This document shows positions 33,292-43,432 of a DNA stretch of 64,000 bases, piece after piece. Position 1 is the stretch's first letter. Each line of letters opens with the position of its first letter. Source of the stretch: Alligator mississippiensis. Its lineage: Eukaryota > Chordata > Crocodylia > Alligatoridae. The position numbers and the translations under genes are program-made. The stretch covers positions 251,597,956-251,661,955 of the forward strand of contig NC_081824.1 of NCBI RefSeq assembly GCF_030867095.1. The letters run 5' to 3'. The notes under the pieces are model-generated. The model worked only from the letters and a program-made list of their open reading frames with translations. It searched no databases and was not told where the DNA came from.

Positions 33292-34490
33292 CAAGAATGT
33301 GGTGTTCTTCAAGTTCACACCCTCTAGTGGCCACTCTTCTTACAGTGCTTCTTAGTACAAGAACTTTCTGTTGATCTAGTATCTGTCCAGCATCCCCACC
33401 AGTGTCCTGGGTGTTTCCTACAGTCTGACCAGTGTCTTCTCTCTAATCTAGATATAAAAGAATCAACCCTTCCAAGATGAGGTTTCCAAAAAAAAAAACC
33501 CTTTGTGATTTGTCAGTGGGCCTTCAGACTCCTAAGCCACTAGGCACTTCAGGAAAAATCCCCCCATTGCTTTTGGCACAGAGACTATTCTACAGATTTC
33601 ACGTTAGGATGCTTCTGATTCTTCTATGTTTCCTTGTTTTTCTGGGTCAACCCAATGGGGGGTGAGCTTGATTCTCCATTAATTAGTTAATGTCTCATTA
33701 AATGGATCAGTAATTACCAATCTGTTTGGTTGGCAAAGCACCTTGAACATGCCATGTGCTGCAGAAATGTTAAGTCCTTATTAATAATTAATATAGTAGC
33801 TTCCAATAGTTCCAAACAGAGATGACTGTGTGCTAAGCACTTGAACGTATAATGAAATGACAGTCCTTCCCTTCGGATCTCATGATATTAGCTATTAGAC
33901 CGGTGTGCTCTTTTTTCATTGGACGGAGAATTATAAGTATTCTCCTTGTGTACCATACTATTTAGATCTTTCTTCCACACCCATCACTGGGGTTTCTGGT
34001 CACTTGCCTCTATTGCATCAAATCATTGGACAATCATCTGCGCTCTTCCACTCCTCTCTTCAGTGGGTCCAATCTGAGTGTATGTAGTATGAGATGACCT
34101 GTGCAGTATCCTTTGGAAAATCTAGCTGGGAGGGGTTTTGACTTTCTTTTTATTATTGTGGAAAATAAATGGGTTGTACATTGAAAGATCCCACGCTCCA
34201 GATGCTATAGATTTGGAAATCGTTAATAAATGCTGCTCACAGTGCATTTTTTCTTTTGGCCATATGGTTCTGTATTGTGAAACCTTCATCCTACAGCACT
34301 TTGCAGTACTGCTTAAATGTAGCCACCTCTGTTTTGGTTCTTTTCCCTTTGGGGGGTGGGGAGAGTGTAAGCAAATTATTCATAACTGTATATGCACTGC
34401 AAGTGATGACAAAGAAAAAAGATTTTGTCTATGGATGGTGGGGTAACCCCCTACTCTTACATTTTAGAGGAGGTTAAATGGGATCTTGGT
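33292..34490. other. Unique sequence; no gene recognised
   Basis: About 1.2 kb of AT-rich sequence with no recognised repeat or exon; a short A-run lies at 33489-33498. Confidence 0.45.
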
Positions 34491-35640
34491 TTTCATAGAT
34501 GTTAGGGTCGGAAGGGACCTCAATAGATCATCGAGTCCGACCCCCTGCATAGGCAGGAAAGAGTGCTGAGTTTAGATGACCCCATCTAGATGCCTATCTA
34601 ACCTCCTCTTGAAGACCCCCAGGGTAGGGAAGAGCACCACCTCCCTTGGGAGCCTGTTCCAGACCTTGGCCACTCGAACTGTGAAGAAGTTCCTCCTAAT
34701 ATCCAATCTAAATCTGCTCTCTGCTAGCTTGTGGCCATTATTTCTTGTAACCCCTGGGGGCGCCTTGGTGAATAAATACTCACCAATTCCCTTCTGTGCC
34801 CCCGTGATGAACTTATAGGCAGGCACAAGGTCGCCTCTCAACCTTCTCTTGCGGAGGCTGAAAAGGTCCAGGTTCTCTAGTCTCTCCTCGTAGGGCTTGG
34901 TCTGCAGGCCCTTAACCATACGAGTGGCCCTTCTCTGGACCCTCTCCAGGTTATCCGCATCCCTCTTGAATTGTGGCACCCAGAATTGCACGCAGTACTC
35001 CAACTGAGGTCTGACCAGCACCCGCTAGAGGGGAAGTATCACCTCCTTGGACCTATTCATCATGCATCTGCTGATGCACGATAAAGTGCCGTTAGTTTTT
35101 CTGATGGCTTCGTCACACTGCCGACTCATGTTCATCTTGGAGTCCACTAGGACTCCAAGATCCCTTTCCACTTCCGTGCCACCCAGCAGGTCATTCCCTA
35201 GGCTGTAGGTGTGCTGGACATTTTTCCTCCCTAGGTGCAGCACTTTGCATTTCTCCTTGTTGAACTGCGTTCTGTTGTTTTCTGCCCACTTGTCCAACCT
35301 ATCCAGGTCTGCTTGCAGCTGTTCCCTGCCCTCCGGCGTGTCCACTTCTCCCCATAGCTTTGGGTCATCTGCAAACTTGGACAGAGTACATTTCACTCCC
35401 TTGTCCAAGTCGCTGATGAAGACATTAAAGAGCATCAGTCCAAGGACCGAGCCCTGCGGGACCCCGCTGCCCACATCCTTCCAGGTTGAAACCAACCCAT
35501 CCACCACGACTCTCTGGGTGCGACCCTCTAGCCAATTCGCCACCCACTGGACTGTGTAGTCGTCCAAGTCACAGCCTCTTAACTTGTTCACCAATATGGG
35601 GTATGGTTTTAAAGGTCTTTTCCAAAAGAGACATAAACTA
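34491..35640 (-). mobile_element. CR1 LINE, 5'-truncated, minus strand
   Basis: The plus strand starts with the CR1 3' end complement (ttcatagatgttagggtcgg) and runs upstream through the C-terminal and reverse-transcriptase regions. Homology fades after about 35600, where a decayed YVSF/KTF segment still resembles the LDF-KAFD block. It lies head to head with the plus-strand CR1 that begins at 35738. Confidence 0.9.
34572..35597 (-). pseudogene. CR1 ORF2 fragment with one in-frame stop
   Basis: About 341 codons of CR1 ORF2 are in one frame from PILVNKL to the natural end (RRLDRHLDGVI). They include GVPQGSVLG and the catalytic box at 35375-35349, which reads FADDPKLWG, with Pro where CR1 normally has Thr. 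A single TAG (35027-35025) interrupts the frame where the related copy at 28971 has a Tyr codon. Otherwise the frame is open. The two catalytic Asp residues are kept. The N-terminal endonuclease and first RT blocks are missing through truncation. Confidence 0.9.
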
Positions 35641-35737
35641 TGTCATGCTTGCATTTATATGCTTTTTGAGGATGAAACTGATCTTTCCCAGTCTAATCCT
35701 GTGGTCCCAGGGAGCCTAGTACTTCAAACCCAGAGAA

Positions 35738-37169
35738 CTGGAAAAGGGCCAATGTGGTCCCCATTTTCAAAAAAAGGGAGAAAAGAGGACCCAGAAAATT
35801 ATAGGCCCATTAGTCTTACCTCGATCATGGGGAAGGTTCTTGAGAAAATTATCCAGTAGCACATCTGCAAGGGACCAGCAGGGGAGATTATGCTTAAGGG
35901 CAACCAACATGGGTTCATTAGAGGCAGGTCCTGTCAGACCAACCTGGTGGCCTTCTGTGACCAGGTCACAAAAGTCTTGGATACAGGTGTCACTGTGGAT
36001 GTAGTCTTTTTGGACTTTAGGAAGGCCTTCGACACTGTCTCTCACCCCATCCTCGTTAAAAAATTAGGTGACTGTGGTGTTGACACCTACACAGTCAGAT
36101 GGGTCTCAAATTGGCTGAAGAGGTGCACCCAGAGAGTGGTGGTGGACGGATCATTTTCGACCTGGAGGAATGTGGGCAGTGGGGTTCCCCAGTGCTCCGT
36201 TCTGGGGCCCGCAGGAAGTTTGAAGCAATGGGGGGAATTGTTCAAGTTTGAGATCTTGAACATTGCCTGCACCTTGTTCAAGTTCACACATGACACTAAG
36301 ATGTGGGGGGAAATGAGCACGCTAGAAGAGAGGGACAGGCTACAACTAGATCTGGACGGGTTATAGAGGTGGGCAGATGAGACTAGGATGGGTTTCAATA
36401 TGGACAAGTGCAAGGTGCTGCACCTGGGGAAGAAGAACCAGCAGCAGACCTACAGGCTGGGGAACTCCCTTCTCGTCAGCACAGAGGCAGAAAAGGATCT
36501 TGGAGTAATTATTGATTCCAAGATAAACATGGGCTGCCAATGTGGGGACGCGGTCAGGAAGGCTAACCGCACCTTGTCATGCATCCACAGATGCATCACG
36601 ATCAGGTGCAAGGAGATGATCCTCCCCCTCTATGCGACACTGCTCAGGCCACAGTTGGAGTACTGCGTTCAGTTCTGGGCGCCGCACTTCAGGAGGGATG
36701 TGGACAGCATCGAGGGGGTCCAGAGGAGGGCCACTCACATGATCAGGGAGCAGCAGGGCAAGCCCTACGAGGAGAGGCTAAGGGACCTGAACCTGTTCGG
36801 CCTCCACAAGAGAAGGCTGAGGGGGGATCTGGTGGCCGCCTATAAGCTTGCCAAGGGGGACCAGCAGGCAATGGGAGAGTCCCTGTTCCCCTGAGCACTA
36901 CCGGGGATAACAAGGAACAATGGCCATAAGTTGACTGAGGGTAGATTCAGGCTAGATATCAGAAGGCACCACTTCACAGTCAGGGCGGCTAGGAGCTGGA
37001 ACCAACTTCCAAGGGAAGTGGTGCTTGCCCCTACCTTGGGGGTCTTCCAAAGGAGGCTAGACAGCCACCTAGCCGGGGTCATTTGACCCCAGCATCCTTT
37101 CCTGCCTATGGCAGGGGGTCGGACTTGATGATCTGCTTAGATCCCTTCCGACCCTACCAACTATGAAAC
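35738..37169 (+). mobile_element. CR1 LINE, 5'-truncated, plus strand
   Basis: It begins at the NWKRANVVPIF block, continues through NYRPISLTSI (35800-35825) and the RT, and ends with gggggtcggacttgatgatc and a short ctatgaaact tail. It is of a different subfamily from its head-to-head neighbour at 34491-35640, being more GC-rich and ending in agatcccttccgaccc. Confidence 0.9.
35890..36894 (+). pseudogene. CR1 ORF2 reverse-transcriptase remnant
   Basis: The first segment (35890-36366) reads GFIRGRSCQTNLVAFCDQVT, DVVFLDFRKAFDTVSH and GVPQCSVLGP. It then diverges, and the catalytic box is replaced by FTHDTKMWG, losing the first Asp. A stop follows at 36366. The second segment (36388-36894) carries KCKVLHLGKK, DLGVIIDSKINM, RPQLEYCVQFWAPHF and RRLRGDLVAAYKL, and stops at 36894 before the C-terminus. 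The bases to 37084 hold the remaining blocks in another frame. It is dead by several independent lesions. Confidence 0.85.
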
Positions 37170-38615
37170 TCATTGCTCAAGCCTCTATGCTAGTTTTGGA
37201 TACTCAGTTATTTCTTTCCCGGACTGCTTTCTCAATCTGAATGAATGCCATTTTTTGTACCCTCCTGTTCCTTATAGGATTCCTCTTTTCCAGGTATGAG
37301 TGCCTGTGGGAAGCTACACCACACAACTGGGGGGACTTCATCCCCTTCAAAGTCTATTTCTGGGGCTCCTGAAGCTATTTGTGAAGGTCAGATTTGGGAA
37401 GGATCAGATTACACCAAATCTGCAAGTGTATTCCAAATAAATCTCCCCATTGTGAAGACCTGTCAATCTTTTATGAAATTTCACCCCTCTCCTCCCCACC
37501 CACCTGATGACATTAGCTGGACCCTGAGACAAAGGCTAACCATTTCTGGCAAAATGTGAGTGAAGGATACAGGGTTTGCTCAATGGAGTTGCCTCTTGGC
37601 CTGAAGTTGGGTAGGACTGGGCATATTGCTTAAATGCTAAAAATTCCACAGCTTATACTAGAGGCTTAAGGGCAGAAATCTCTTGGAATCAAATGTTAAA
37701 ATATTGGAACCACGTAGTTTGCATCTCCTGTTCTCTGGCTGTATTGTCAAACAATTGAGTAGGAATAATCCCCTTAACAACCCATTGCGGTTAAGGTTCA
37801 AGTCTCTTGTGGCTGCTCGGGGCCAAGAGGTTCCTGGCTAGAAATGGCTTCCAAAGGCAGAACAGGGTATTCAAGATGAGCTCAGCACAACTTCTAGCCA
37901 CTGGGTCTTTCAGTGACTGACTGACTTCAAGCCTGCGGTAGAGGGTTTCAGATCTGACAGGCGGTCCCCTGAGGGTCCTAGTTCTAGTCACTCATGCACT
38001 GTACAGCTGGCCATAAATGGACTCGGCTGTGACCACTAGGTGGCAGATGCAGTTCAAAGGGATTGCAGCCTCAGTCTTGCCATTTCTAAGGTTGGGGTGC
38101 GTTAGTTTGGGTACCACCACAAAGGCCAGTGTCAACATGTTATGACGTAGCTTCCCAGCTTCATTTCCCGAGTCAAAACTGGGCTAGATTTTTGCTGGCC
38201 ATTATGCAAAATAGCAAGGGGGCAGGGGGTGGAATAACAGTTTGTGTCTTCTCCTCCTTTACATATCCATGCTTCTGCCTCCTCAGCCAAATTCGTTCCC
38301 CTCTACCTGCAACTTCCCTCCTCCACCTGGCACCAAGGCTTGGCTTTCTGCTGACCCCACTTGTACATACTTGGTCCAGGAAGCAAAGAGATGGGGGAAA
38401 AAAGAGCCCAACTTTTCCTAATGAAGAGAACAATACAGTAATTCAGCTGCCACTGCATTTTTTAAAACAGACAGGTCAGCAGCTGAGGAGTCAGAAGAGC
38501 CTTGATAGTTAGCAGGTAGTGTGTGTGATGGTGAGATTCCTCTACATAAAGTACATACCCATGGAAGGTGTATAGTCTCAAGTCTACCTCTGGCCCCAGG
38601 GAGCAGCGTTTAAAG
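37170..38615. other. Unique sequence; no gene recognised
   Basis: About 1.4 kb with no recognised repeat family or exon. Open frames around 38130-38510 oppose each other on the two strands and show no domain. Confidence 0.45.
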
Positions 38616-38938
38616 CAGTGGTTCTCAAACTTTTTATACTCAAGGCACTATCACTTGTTAGATTCAAGGCACCCCTCAGAAAATACTGGCTCTAAGTTTT
38701 CACTAGTTGTTTGTTTGTTTTTTACTACAGAAAAATAATAAAGCAGTTTGCCTGTTGCAAGGAACTCAGAAAGCCCACAACCGGCTTTAAAACTATGGAT
38801 TCCTATTTTAAATCCTTGAGTTTATCTTGTGAATCACATGTGTACACCTGACAGTGGTAACATTGCATGGCACCCCACAATACCCTTGCAAGGATCTCAA
38901 GGTACCTCAGGGTACCATGGCACCCTGGTTGTGAATGA
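38616..38938. mobile_element. hAT (Charlie-like) non-autonomous element
   Basis: The left end cagtggttctcaaac is the canonical hAT terminus. The right end is decayed but keeps the inverted ggcaccctggttgtgaat pattern. Both sides carry caaggcac/ggcacc words. Flanking gtttaaag and gttttaaa suggest an aged 8-bp duplication. About 323 bp; no coding capacity. Confidence 0.65.
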
Positions 38939-40879
38939 GTTTTAAATAATGATGTCCTGCAGTACTGTAACTAAGGAGGAGTTGGGAGAAATGACTGGGG
39001 ATCCAGCCCCAGACACCAACTTGTGGAGAGAACAAAAAGAGCAGCCACTGCTGCTGCCCCTGACTGCCATGCCAAAGCTGGCAGCCCACGTGCAGTCACA
39101 GCCTTGTGCAGCATGGCCCTACAGGGCACAGAATACCCAGTTATGCCTCTAGTGTCCTACATTGTTTTTGCTGTGTGGTGATAAAAAAAGGTGAAAGAAA
39201 ATTCTTCCAGGACAGGAATAACATCCTGTTAGGCTTGATTTTTTTTGCCAAGGGATCTTTATAATTTTTTTAAAACAGAGATACTGATCTAATTCCAGTG
39301 CTTCCTGCTTTGCTTGGAAGGAATTTCAGCATCCCTTTGATCTGCACCCAAGGGCCGCTGGGGGTAGCACAGGCTGTGATCAAACACTCAGCTGAGAGAG
39401 GAAGAGATCCCAGAATCAAAGGAGGCAGCCTGCTTTCCAGGCCATCATTCAGGCCCACTCTGCACTCAGGTGAGTCCTGAGCCTCTAGGGAATGTATCTC
39501 CACTGTCAGGGCAGCTACCCTGCAGAGCGGCTCATTGTCATCATCAATCCTCCCCCTTTAAGAGAATCCTGTAGGCAGCCTGTTCATTAGTGCTGGCTGA
39601 GTTATTTTTTACAGATAAATTATCTGACTAATTTAGCACTTTATCCTGCCCATGAAATCATTCACAAACAGACTTTGATTTTTATTCACTATTCGTAATT
39701 GTTTCACAAATGGTTCATGCAAATAAATTTCAGCCCATGGGGTTGTCTGCAAACTATTCCCTTCTACTCTTCATGGGGCATGATTGGTCCCCTAAGTCAC
39801 ATGCTATTCTGTCTAATCTCAGATTGGAGGACTGACTTCCTTTTATGCATAATTACACATGATGAATAAAAATACTTTTTCTTGTGTACAGTCTACCGTT
39901 GCGGCAGCTGTGCCCCAAACATTCATGCCAGACAAAAACCCATTCACACAAATGTTCATGAATAAGAAGTAAAAAAGGGAAGAACTAGGTAGAATTGAAC
40001 AGCTGTTAAGAATTTGAACAAATATGCACAAACACTTGTTTTGGAGCATCTGCTGTCAATATGTGATGCTCCTTCATTCATGTGTGCAAACTGCTCATAA
40101 AGTGCATGCCACCCATGCTCAGAGAGGGGCTTATTGGCCCATGCTAATGACTTGTCTACACAAGAGGTTTATAAACTGTTTCCAGATGCACAGAGATACC
40201 TTTCTAGATGTTATTGCCTCCACTATTGGATCTCAGCCCAAATAACCTTAATGTGTTCCATTAGGCTGGACTGACCAGTAAAGACTGAATACTATAATTG
40301 TGTTCTCTAAGGGACTCTGAGTTTGGCATATCTAGCAAGACCCCAGGAATGGGAGGAGTTTCCATACTATCTTTTATCTGTTACCATGAACACAGCCAGA
40401 TGTGTTACAGGAAAAAGTAAAACTTCCCATGATGCATGTACATATGCAGTAATATACATTGAGGAAATTTCTTCCTGAGCCCATCTTGGTCATCTGTTTG
40501 TGCTCTGAAGCATGATGATTAACAGCCATAGGTATTGTTATCTGAGGTGTTAGTACTGCAGGATAATATTGTTTTGTATGAGTCTAGTGCTTTTTCTGAA
40601 ATGTCCTGTTTAAGCTTCTCTGCTCTTTTCTCTCCGAGGAGTTCACAATCTTGCTGCTTAGGTCACATGTAGCCCTCAAGCAAAATAAATGCTTTCTGCC
40701 TTTTTGAAAATATGGATATTGCATTCAGCTCATGCTTAGCCTGAGTAAGGTTTTAAAAAGGTGTGCGTTTCCCTTCTTCCTAACAGTCACTGCTATACCA
40801 GCAGCCCATATCCGCTGGAGAGATATGGAAGACTGATTAGCTTTTGTGTTTAAAAAGATTGCAAAGGGGATTCAGCATG
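38939..40879. other. Unique sequence, AT-rich toward the right; no gene recognised
   Basis: About 1.9 kb without recognised repeats. The part from 39590 to 40030 is AT-rich and even in composition, the kind of stretch worth aligning for conserved non-coding elements, but nothing in the sequence alone identifies it. Confidence 0.4.
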
Positions 40880-41190
40880 CCTGTAATTACAGTGCATCAG
40901 AGCAGACTTGATTAATCGACTCTGTCGGAGCATGCTAATTAGCATGCCCCAGCACCCTCCATGTCTTGTGTATCAGCATCCCTGCAGGATAAAATGGCAG
41001 CAGGGGCACCTTAACTAAATCTTGTTCAATGAGCTTTAGTTAAAGCACCACAGCCACCATGTTGAAATGTTAGGATGCCGATACATGATCTTCTGTGGGT
41101 GTTTTAATTAGAGTGGCTCTTGGAGCCACTCTGATTAAAGTGCACCCCACCCCCAGGAATGTGTGTAAAAATGCCCTCAGTGTCTCTGAC
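40880..41190 (-). mobile_element. Palindromic MITE, family A, copy 2 (inverted)
   Basis: Read on the minus strand it follows copy 1 (10045-10395) block by block: ggggtggggtgcactttaat, ccaagagccactctaatta, the mirrored internal palindrome (gtggctgtggtgctttaac and its partner), tgatacacaagaca, and gattaatcaagtctgctctg. The end at 41190 keeps the ttttacacacattcc terminus. The other end is less clear near 40880. Confidence 0.65.
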
Positions 41191-41556
41191 CTCTTAATAA
41201 CCAATTCAAATTCCTCTTAAAGAGCCATCACTATCCAACCATCCTTTGGCAGTCCAGATGGAACAAGTCAATGAAATCTCAGTCCAGTCCTGGTGGGGAG
41301 TCACCCATGTCACACAGGCCACTGCATGATTGGCCCTTTATTAGGCCTCCCAACAGAAAGACCTTGAAGACTGACCTACATTTCAAGGTAGTCTCTCCAT
41401 GTTGTGGGTAGAGGTATGATGTAGAAGGCAGCTGGCACTGTGGCTATCTGTTTTGTGGATGGAGAGGGGTCTTTCAGACCCTAGAACTGTCAGGTCGACG
41501 TCTTTTGTCAGCAGTAGACTCAAAATAGTAACAAAAGCAACTATACAACTCAGTAG

Positions 41557-41732
41557 GTGCATCTACTAATTCATTAATGCACATTAAATCTAGTACCTCC
41601 ATTGGGAGGTACTAGAAAAAGGCGCATCCGCCTATTTTAATTCACGTTAGCTAAAGAGCATGGGGTTTTTTGTGATGCTTTAAATGTGCATTAAAATAGG
41701 TTAATGCACATTAAAGTGAATGTGTAGATGCA
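41557..41732. mobile_element. Short MITE with ~30-bp inverted ends
   Basis: About 176 bp. The left end gtgcatctactaattcatt and the right end (tgcatctacacattcactt on the other strand) are inverted and continue into taatgcacattaa words on both sides. Flanking ctcagtag (41549-41556) and ctcagtga (41733-41740) match at 6 of 8, consistent with hAT-type integration. A nested palindrome gtacctccattgggaggtac lies near 41595-41614. Confidence 0.7.
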
Positions 41733-41740
41733 CTCAGTGA

Positions 41741-42355
41741 GCAGCAACCTGAACTCAGGGCTAGGCACAGCCTCTGTATGATGGACATAACAGGGAACAG
41801 GGGCTTCAATATTGGCATTGGATATCCCCCAGAATCAGAGGGATTTCCAGAGGTCATAGGGATAGCATAAGCCTCCATACACAAACCTCTAGCTGGAGGG
41901 GAAAGGGTACATGCTGGGGGAGGAAAAGTAGACCAGAGTATCTGGCTATTCTGGGCTCCTGCATCAGTCTGTACAAGCCATTGTAAGCAGCTACACATTT
42001 TAAGACAAACTCTGGCTCTTTTTGCTGCTAGTGACAACCAGCAGAAGGATTCTACTTATCTCTGTATGTAGTGTTGGCTGCAAATTTTGTCACAGAAAGC
42101 TTTTTTTTTTTTTTTTTTTTAAGACAAGAATTGCTTTTTTTCCCCCCACCCCTCAACGAAAGCAACATTCACAAAAAATGTTTGTTTCCTTGGAGAGAGC
42201 TCAATTTTTTGATTAGAGGAATCAAAACAAAACAGATCATTTCCCCTTCACATTTTTTATTTGGAAAAATAATTTAGAAAAAACTTCAAACTGAAACTGA
42301 ATAAAAATGCCCTAATTTTCCTCACACACACACACAATTTATAGTCTCTCTCTCT

Positions 42356-42391
<36 letters not shown>

Positions 42392-43432
42392 CAGATGGAA
42401 GTTTTACTTCAATTCATTTAGGTGAAACAAATTCAGTGACGTTTTGAAGAAAATTAAGTATTCTCATTTTCTTTTAATTGTTTTGTGGAAAGCACCTGGC
42501 ATTTTTCTCCTCTTCCCTAACTGGAAGCATTGTGGGTAACAAGATGGAGTTTTCACCTGCATATCAAACTGGCTAGTTCATTCTGGTTTTTTTTGCCATG
42601 AGTCCTGCAGTTTGCTGACAGTTATCTGCAGACATCCAGGACATTTTGCCTCTGCTGACTACAGAACCCTTACGGAGTGAAGCTGCTTCTGTGTGGGTTG
42701 CAGGCAGTGAGATTGGGCTCCATGACAGCAAGGGCTTCAGCCAGCAGGAAATAAAGACCAGGGTATTTAAGATGTGCTAGAATCAAATGAAGAACAGTGC
42801 AGGGCTCTGACAAGATGGGCTCTTATAGATCTTTTTTGCTTAAACAGTGGGATGCAGTAGGTGGTATTGATTGGAACAGCATGATCGGAGAGTCTAGGCA
42901 TGTCTACACAGCAAAATGAAAGTGGGATCACAGCATGTGCTGGCTGACACATTCTAGCTAGTGCAGGTCACAATAGTAGTACAGATTTGGCAGCATGGCT
43001 AAGCAACAGTTCCAAAAAGGGACAGGAGAACCATTCCTAATACAATAAAAACCATTTGCAAAATTCACCCAAACCAGAATACTCCCAGAGACCTGTTGAA
43101 TGCAGTCATGCCCTCTTCATTCTCCTCTAGGGGGTTGTGACTTTTGCACTTCTTCCAACCAATTCTAGAAAAATGTGTGGTAGATCTCATTCAGAAGGCA
43201 CCAGGAATTTTATTCCAGTAGGATACAGGCACCATTTTCAGTCCCAAATGATCTGAATTCCGACAGCTTAGGCCCAAAGCCATACAGGTAGTTCACCTGT
43301 CCTCACTTCATAATTATTAGTCTCCTCTGTTCCTTCTCAATATGTCCCCTTTGTAACTGTTCAGCTTTTCCATCTCATGAGGAGTTAACAATTATAAGGT
43401 TTTCTGCTTTCAAGCTGTTTTGCCCAATTTAG
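41741..43432. other. Unique sequence with microsatellites; no gene recognised
   Basis: About 1.7 kb. It holds a T-run (42103-42120), CA repeats (42322-42389) and otherwise unremarkable sequence without exons or known repeat families. Confidence 0.45.
42322..42389. repeat. (CA)n...(CT)n...(CA)n microsatellite
   Basis: CA repeats at 42322-42336 and 42357-42389 flank a short CT tract (42345-42354). Confidence 0.95.
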
